Assembly (NCBI RefSeq): GCF_900205865.1
Contig: NZ_LT906662.1
Span: 682,001 to 746,000 of the forward strand
Direction: 5' to 3'
DNA: 64,000 nt
From: Thermoanaerobacterium sp. RBIITD
GTDB lineage: Bacteria; Bacillota; Thermoanaerobacteria; Thermoanaerobacterales; Thermoanaerobacteraceae
Shown: positions 59,688-64,000 of the stretch, one piece after another
How the letters are laid out: each line of letters opens with the position of its first letter
Position numbering within the stretch: position 1 is the first letter of the stretch
Position numbers and translations under genes: made by a program
The notes under the pieces: generated by a model
What the model saw: the letters and a program-made list of their open reading frames with translations, nothing else
Told to the model about the DNA's origin: nothing
Database searches by the model: none

Positions 59688-60173
59688 TCATTTCTTTAAT
59701 ATTGGTGCAATAACTTTATACAATAATGCTGCTAAAAGTACATTAGCAAAAGATGCAATAGTTAGTGGAAATACCATCTGAGTAAAATATCCCCAACCAA
59801 ATTCCGGTACAAAAATAAGTGTTGCTACAGGTCCATTTAATATGGTTCCAACTATTACAGCTACATAGATATTGAACTTTTTATATGTCAGCGAATAGAA
59901 ATACGCGTAAACTGCCATTGATACAGCTATTATAAGGTGGTTTGGAAGGCCTAGTGGAAATCCCGATGTCAATGCTGTAAAAAGATGTCCTATGGATATA
60001 ACTATAGCGCCTATATAGCCGCCGAAATAAAGTGATGCGAAATATCCTGGAAGTGAATCAAATGCGACAGTATTATATATTTTTATAAGAGCTCCTACCG
60101 CACTCATGGCTATAAGCATTGCGACAAGTGTTAATGTCTTGACATTTTTTAATGATGTTGATTTTCCATTCAT
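59688..60173 (-). CDS. cblT: Probable alpha-ribazole ECF transporter S component
   Basis: The 161-residue membrane protein has about five helices and an ECF S-component N-terminus (LKNVKTLTLVAMLIAMSAVG). By analogy with CblT of Listeria and Geobacillus it imports alpha-ribazole for the adjacent kinase. The ATG at 60173 lies 8 nt after GGAGG and overlaps the cbiB stop as ATGA. An alternative is a cobalt or cobalamin-precursor S component. Confidence 0.75.
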   Translation of the reverse strand: MNGKSTSLKNVKTLTLVAMLIAMSAVGALIKIYNTVAFDSLPGYFASLYFGGYIGAIVISIGHLFTALTSGFPLGLPNHLIIAVSMAVYAYFYSLTYKKFNIYVAVIVGTILNGPVATLIFVPEFGWGYFTQMVFPLTIASFANVLLAALLYKVIAPILKK

Positions 60174-61129
60174 AATATATACCTCCAATTAATTATTAAT
60201 ATCTTTATTATGAAAAACATTATAAGTCCCAAAAATGATGTTACATACATTAATTTTATGCTGTCTTTTATGTGCTCTATCTCTATTTCATTTTCACCAT
60301 CCCCGAGTTGTAGTTTTATCTCTGGTTTGCCAAAATAGTAATTAAGCCCACCAAGTTTAATATTTAAAACACCTGCCATTGCAGCTTCACCATGGGCACT
60401 ATTGGGGCTTTCATGTTTCAGTCTGTCCCTTTTTAGAATCTTTAAGCCATTTTTATAGTCATAACCAGCAAAAAATGATGCCATGACTACCAATAAACCG
60501 GTTATCCTAGCTGGTATAAAATTCAAAATATCGTCGAGCTTAGCAGATGCAAAGCCTATATTTATATATTTCTCATTTTTATACCCAACCATGGAGTCAA
60601 GGGTACTTGCAGCTTTATATGCCAATGCGAGTGGTGCTCCACCTATAAACGCATAGAAAAGTGGTGCAATTATCCCATCTGAGATATTTTCAGCAACTGT
60701 CTCTATAACCCCTCTTGATATCTCTTTCGCATTTAATTTTTCTGTATCACGGCTCACAATATATGAAAGCTTTTTTCTTGCTTCCATTAAATTGCCATCC
60801 AATAAATGTTCATAAACCTTATTCGCCGATTTTGCTAGGTCTTTTGTTGCAAGGCATGTATAAATCAGGATAACATTAATTATATATTTTAAATATGTAC
60901 TAATTAAGTTTGAAAGATATAACAATAAATATGCAGTCAAAAATGTAGTTAATACCGTAATCCCGCAAAGGAAAAATCCCGCCGTCTTTTCAGCTTTATC
61001 ACTCTTTGCAATATTTCTTAATTTAGTATCAAGGTATTCTATCGTTTTTCCGATCAATCTAACCGGATGTGGATACCACTCTGGATCACCAATAATCAAA
61101 TCAATAATATACGCAAATACAACATCCAT
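60170..61129 (-). CDS. cbiB: Adenosylcobinamide-phosphate synthase
   Basis: CbiB attaches aminopropanol phosphate to adenosylcobyric acid. The 319-residue membrane protein has DLIIGDPEWYPHPVRLIGKTI at the start, SRDTEKLNAKEISRGVIETVAENISDG split over helices, and SPNSAHGEAAMAGVL near 245, all family signatures. It overlaps cbiP by 1 nt and cblT by 4 nt. Confidence 0.96.
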   Translation of the reverse strand: MDVVFAYIIDLIIGDPEWYPHPVRLIGKTIEYLDTKLRNIAKSDKAEKTAGFFLCGITVLTTFLTAYLLLYLSNLISTYLKYIINVILIYTCLATKDLAKSANKVYEHLLDGNLMEARKKLSYIVSRDTEKLNAKEISRGVIETVAENISDGIIAPLFYAFIGGAPLALAYKAASTLDSMVGYKNEKYINIGFASAKLDDILNFIPARITGLLVVMASFFAGYDYKNGLKILKRDRLKHESPNSAHGEAAMAGVLNIKLGGLNYYFGKPEIKLQLGDGENEIEIEHIKDSIKLMYVTSFLGLIMFFIIKILIINWRYIL

Positions 61130-62646
61130 CAGTCTCTGTAACCTTCCATTATTTCATAGATTCTTTTTAAATCAATGCTTCTTCTTACAATGTCTGCAAG
61201 TCTGTCATATTCTCTTTCTTTAAATTGTCTATAATCTTCTACATAATCAATTTGTGATAACCCTTTGTACTTCCTTATCATATTTATAAATGCCTTAGTG
61301 AAATCACTGTTTTCAAAGATTCCGTGAATATATGTTCCAAATACTTTTCCATCTTCACTTACACAGCCATCATCAATATCAACCTTTTTACCATTTCTAT
61401 CTGTCATATGGCATAAAGGCTTATCTTTCACAACTGTCTTACCCATATGTATCTCATAACCACTTATGGGCAATCCTTTTAAAGGTCTTAGTATTTCGGG
61501 CAGTTCATTAGATATATTAGCTTTAACCTGTGTTGTAGTCTTTTTATCCTCTATAACTGTTTGCATATCTAAAAGACCAATTCCATCTGTCTCGCTTATA
61601 GGACCTTCTATCATATGTGGATCAAGTATTGTCCTTCCCAACATCTGGTATCCACCGCATATACCGACTATAAAAGAACCCTGTCTCCTTAATTTGAATA
61701 TTTCTTCTACAAATCCATTGCTCTTTAGAGTTTTTAAATCTCCAATTGTATTTTTGGAACCTGGTATTATCAAAACATCGCATTTTCCTATTTTTTCACC
61801 CTTATTGATATACCTTAATCTTACATCAGGTATTTTTTCGAGGGGCTCAAAATCAGTGAAATTTGATGTATGCGGGAGATTTATTACCGCAATATCGATT
61901 GACCCATTTTTACCACATCTATAGAATCTATCTGTTGCGCCATCTTCTTCATTAATTATAACATCCATGTGTGGAACAACTCCCAACACTTTTTTGTGTA
62001 TTATGTCTTCAAGCATCGTGATACCAGGGTTTAATACTTCGATATCCCCTCTAAATTTGTTTATAATTACGCCTTCTATACGCTTTTTTTCGTCATCATT
62101 TAAAAGGAGCAAAGTACCTGCTATAGATGCAAATACACCGCCTTTGTCTATATCGCCTACTAAAAGAACAGGTGCATTTACAAGCTCTGCCATACCCATA
62201 TTTACAATGTCTCTATCGCGAAGATTTATTTCCGCTGGGCTTCCAGCACCTTCGATTACAATTATGTCACGCCCTTCACTCAGTTTATAAAAATCTTCTT
62301 TTATCATACTTAGAAGCTCTGGTTTAAACTTCTGGTATTCCTGTGCAGACATATTTTCATAGACCTTACCCCTTAATATTACTTGACAGTTTTTATCAGA
62401 GCTTGGCTTTAATAAAACAGGATTCATCAGGACAGTCGGTTTTAAACCTGCTGCTTCAGCCTGTGCAACCTGTGCCCTTCCCATTTCAAGCCCTTCTTCT
62501 GTTATGAAGGAATTAAGAGCCATATTCTGTGATTTAAATGGCGCAACAGTATATCCATCTTGTTTAAAAATTCGGCATAATGCAGTAACCAGAAGGCTCT
62601 TTCCTACAGATGATCCAGTTCCTTGTAACATTATTTTTAACGGCAT
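61129..62646 (-). CDS. cbiP: Cobyric acid synthase
   Basis: CbiP amidates four side chains of adenosylcobyrinic a,c-diamide with glutamine and ATP. The 505-residue protein has the N-terminal synthetase P-loop ([19 protein letters not shown]), [10 protein letters not shown], and a C-terminal class I amidotransferase domain with the nucleophile Cys in [11 protein letters not shown] and HGIFEN. The ATG at 62646 is favoured by spacing from AGGGGAT; an ATG two codons upstream is also possible. It overlaps the end of cbiA. Confidence 0.96.
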   Translation of the reverse strand: MPLKIMLQGTGSSVGKSLLVTALCRIFKQDGYTVAPFKSQNMALNSFITEEGLEMGRAQVAQAEAAGLKPTVLMNPVLLKPSSDKNCQVILRGKVYENMSAQEYQKFKPELLSMIKEDFYKLSEGRDIIVIEGAGSPAEINLRDRDIVNMGMAELVNAPVLLVGDIDKGGVFASIAGTLLLLNDDEKKRIEGVIINKFRGDIEVLNPGITMLEDIIHKKVLGVVPHMDVIINEEDGATDRFYRCGKNGSIDIAVINLPHTSNFTDFEPLEKIPDVRLRYINKGEKIGKCDVLIIPGSKNTIGDLKTLKSNGFVEEIFKLRRQGSFIVGICGGYQMLGRTILDPHMIEGPISETDGIGLLDMQTVIEDKKTTTQVKANISNELPEILRPLKGLPISGYEIHMGKTVVKDKPLCHMTDRNGKKVDIDDGCVSEDGKVFGTYIHGIFENSDFTKAFINMIRKYKGLSQIDYVEDYRQFKEREYDRLADIVRRSIDLKRIYEIMEGYRD

Positions 62647-64000
62647 TTGCATACATCCCCTGTTATGAAATTATTGCAGTTAATTATAAATCTTTTGGCA
62701 GCATCAGGATATGTATATAAATTGATATGAACATATGTAGCAAGGCAATTCTTATAAACATATCCACATGGCCAGCTCTCATTTCTTTTTGGTTTATGCA
62801 CAATGTACGAAAAATTCCTTACATAGCCTTCCAATTTGGAATAGTGAAATTCATGACCTCTTATCATATCATCTTTTTTAAAAAGCACATTATCACTTAA
62901 TACTTCTGCTTCAACATATCCAAAGTGATTTAATCTTTTTGTCATAACCGTATATGCATCATATATTCCAACCATATCGTATGTATTCCCCTCGAGGTCT
63001 TTGATGCTCTTTGTAAGATACATCAAGCCTCCACATTCAGCATATACCGGCATCCCCTTCTCAATCGCATTTTTTATGGAAGAAATCATTTTCTTATTTA
63101 AACTAAGTTTTTCTGTAAACATCTCGGGAAAGCCTCCGCCAATGTATATACCGGATATACCAACCGGAAGATTGCTATCATATAACAAGCTAAAAGGAAC
63201 TAATTCTGCTCCCATCTTTTTTAATATCTCCAAGCTATCCTGGTAATAAAAATTAAATGCTTCATCATGTGCAAAAGCTATCCTTACTTTATCTTTTGCG
63301 TTAACATATAAGTTACCATTATCCACTTCATCATCTAATTCTATATTACAAGAGTCAAGAATTCCTTCTACATCTATATATTTCTCAATGTACGTATAAA
63401 GTCTATCAAATTTTTCATTAAGGCCTTTCATTTCACATGTTGGAACTAATCCAAGGTGTCTTTCGGGTAGACTTAATTCAACATCAGATGGCAAATATCC
63501 AAAAACCTCTATGCCCAGGTCTCTTTTAATACATTCTTTTAAAAGTCTATAATGGTCCTCGCCACCAGCTTTATTGAGTATTACCCCTTTTATGTTGACA
63601 TCTTTATCGTAATTAATATATCCCATTACCATAGCTGAAACGCTTGCAGCCATTTCAGATGCATCGACAACAAGTATTACAGGTACATTTAGAAGCCTTG
63701 CAACATCACCGCTACTACCCTTTTTAGTTGTATCAATGCCGTCATACAACCCCATCACGCCTTCGATAATAGAAACATCACCCATTTTTGTATACTTTGC
63801 AAACAATTCTTTTAAATTTTTTACACCAAGCATATAAAGATCGAGATTGCAGGAGTAATTTCCTGTCGCAAATCTATGATATGATGTATCTATATAGTCA
63901 GGACCAACTTTAAATGGCATTACATTAAACTTTTTTGAAAGGTAACCCATTATACCAAGGCTGATTGTTGTTTTACCGACACCGGAATTAGTACCAGCTA
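62637..64000 (-). CDS. cbiA: Cobyrinic acid a,c-diamide synthase, 5' end outside window
   Basis: CbiA amidates the a and c side chains of cobyrinic acid. The frame is open to the window edge: bases 63951-64000 encode [17 protein letters not shown], the P-loop, so only a few N-terminal residues are missing. [21 protein letters not shown], and the class I amidotransferase Cys in [12 protein letters not shown] follow. It is the first visible gene of the cob operon; any cobalamin riboswitch would lie beyond 64000. Confidence 0.95.
   Translation of the reverse strand, partial: AGTNSGVGKTTISLGIMGYLSKKFNVMPFKVGPDYIDTSYHRFATGNYSCNLDLYMLGVKNLKELFAKYTKMGDVSIIEGVMGLYDGIDTTKKGSSGDVARLLNVPVILVVDASEMAASVSAMVMGYINYDKDVNIKGVILNKAGGEDHYRLLKECIKRDLGIEVFGYLPSDVELSLPERHLGLVPTCEMKGLNEKFDRLYTYIEKYIDVEGILDSCNIELDDEVDNGNLYVNAKDKVRIAFAHDEAFNFYYQDSLEILKKMGAELVPFSLLYDSNLPVGISGIYIGGGFPEMFTEKLSLNKKMISSIKNAIEKGMPVYAECGGLMYLTKSIKDLEGNTYDMVGIYDAYTVMTKRLNHFGYVEAEVLSDNVLFKKDDMIRGHEFHYSKLEGYVRNFSYIVHKPKRNESWPCGYVYKNCLATYVHINLYTYPDAAKRFIINCNNFITGDVCKCR

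Overview
This AT-rich window looks like the chromosome of an anaerobic, low-GC Firmicute. The gene set (pyruvate:ferredoxin oxidoreductase, a nifV-like citrate/homocitrate synthase, a Tneap-type I-B CRISPR system, DUF4914, DUF5685) and codon use best suit a thermophilic clostridial relative such as Thermoanaerobacterium or Thermoanaerobacter. The genus is an inference from gene content, not a database match.

Layout. (1) 1-13.8 kb: a very long CRISPR array (87 repeats, 86 spacers, clipped by the window start), its leader, and a complete subtype I-B cas operon on the minus strand in the order cas8b1-cas7-cas5-cas3-cas4-cas1-cas2-cas6-leader-array. (2) 14-17 kb: a plus-strand pantothenate operon (DUF2520 reductase, panB, panC, panD) behind a structured leader with a terminator. 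(3) 17.1-22.7 kb, minus strand: tyrS, an HD-domain hydrolase, aconitase and a Re-citrate/homocitrate synthase-like enzyme. (4) 22.7-24.7 kb: an intact promoter-RAT-terminator leader in front of a broken PRD antiterminator gene, then a chemotaxis receptor. (5) 24.8-33.3 kb, minus strand: one nucleoside uptake and salvage operon (BMP-type binding protein, ATPase, two permeases, GntR regulator, cdd, deoB, pdp). (6) 33.4-39.5 kb: a split formiminotransferase/cyclodeaminase pair, a DNRLRE-domain protein with a 61-residue partner, DUF4914 and corA. (7) 39.6-48.9 kb, mostly plus strand: pyruvate:ferredoxin oxidoreductase behind phased direct repeats, a stand-alone GAF protein, isocitrate dehydrogenase, an AEC transporter, an FMN-binding lipoprotein and a ferritin-like/VIT1 protein. 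(8) 49-51.6 kb, minus strand: a membrane protein, a J-domain/TPR protein, DUF5685, and queT under a preQ1 riboswitch. (9) 52-56.1 kb: a glpP-ugpAEB glycerol-3-phosphate operon whose upstream region carries a four-repeat Pho box and a long attenuator hairpin. (10) 56.4-64 kb: the late cobalamin operon cbiA-cbiP-cbiB-cblT-cblS-cobD-cobU-cobS, clipped by the window end.

How the parts fit. PFOR, the citrate synthase-like enzyme, aconitase and NADP-isocitrate dehydrogenase together give an oxidative half-TCA route from pyruvate to 2-oxoglutarate. Several operons show leader control legible in the sequence: the pan leader, RAT, preQ1-I and the GlpP attenuator. The least explained signals are the 22-bp-phased repeats before PFOR, the Pho box plus GlpP double control, the orphan RAT leader, the duplicated spacer pair in the CRISPR array, and the J-protein/DUF5685 cluster. 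No insertion sequence, prophage, tRNA or rRNA was recognised.
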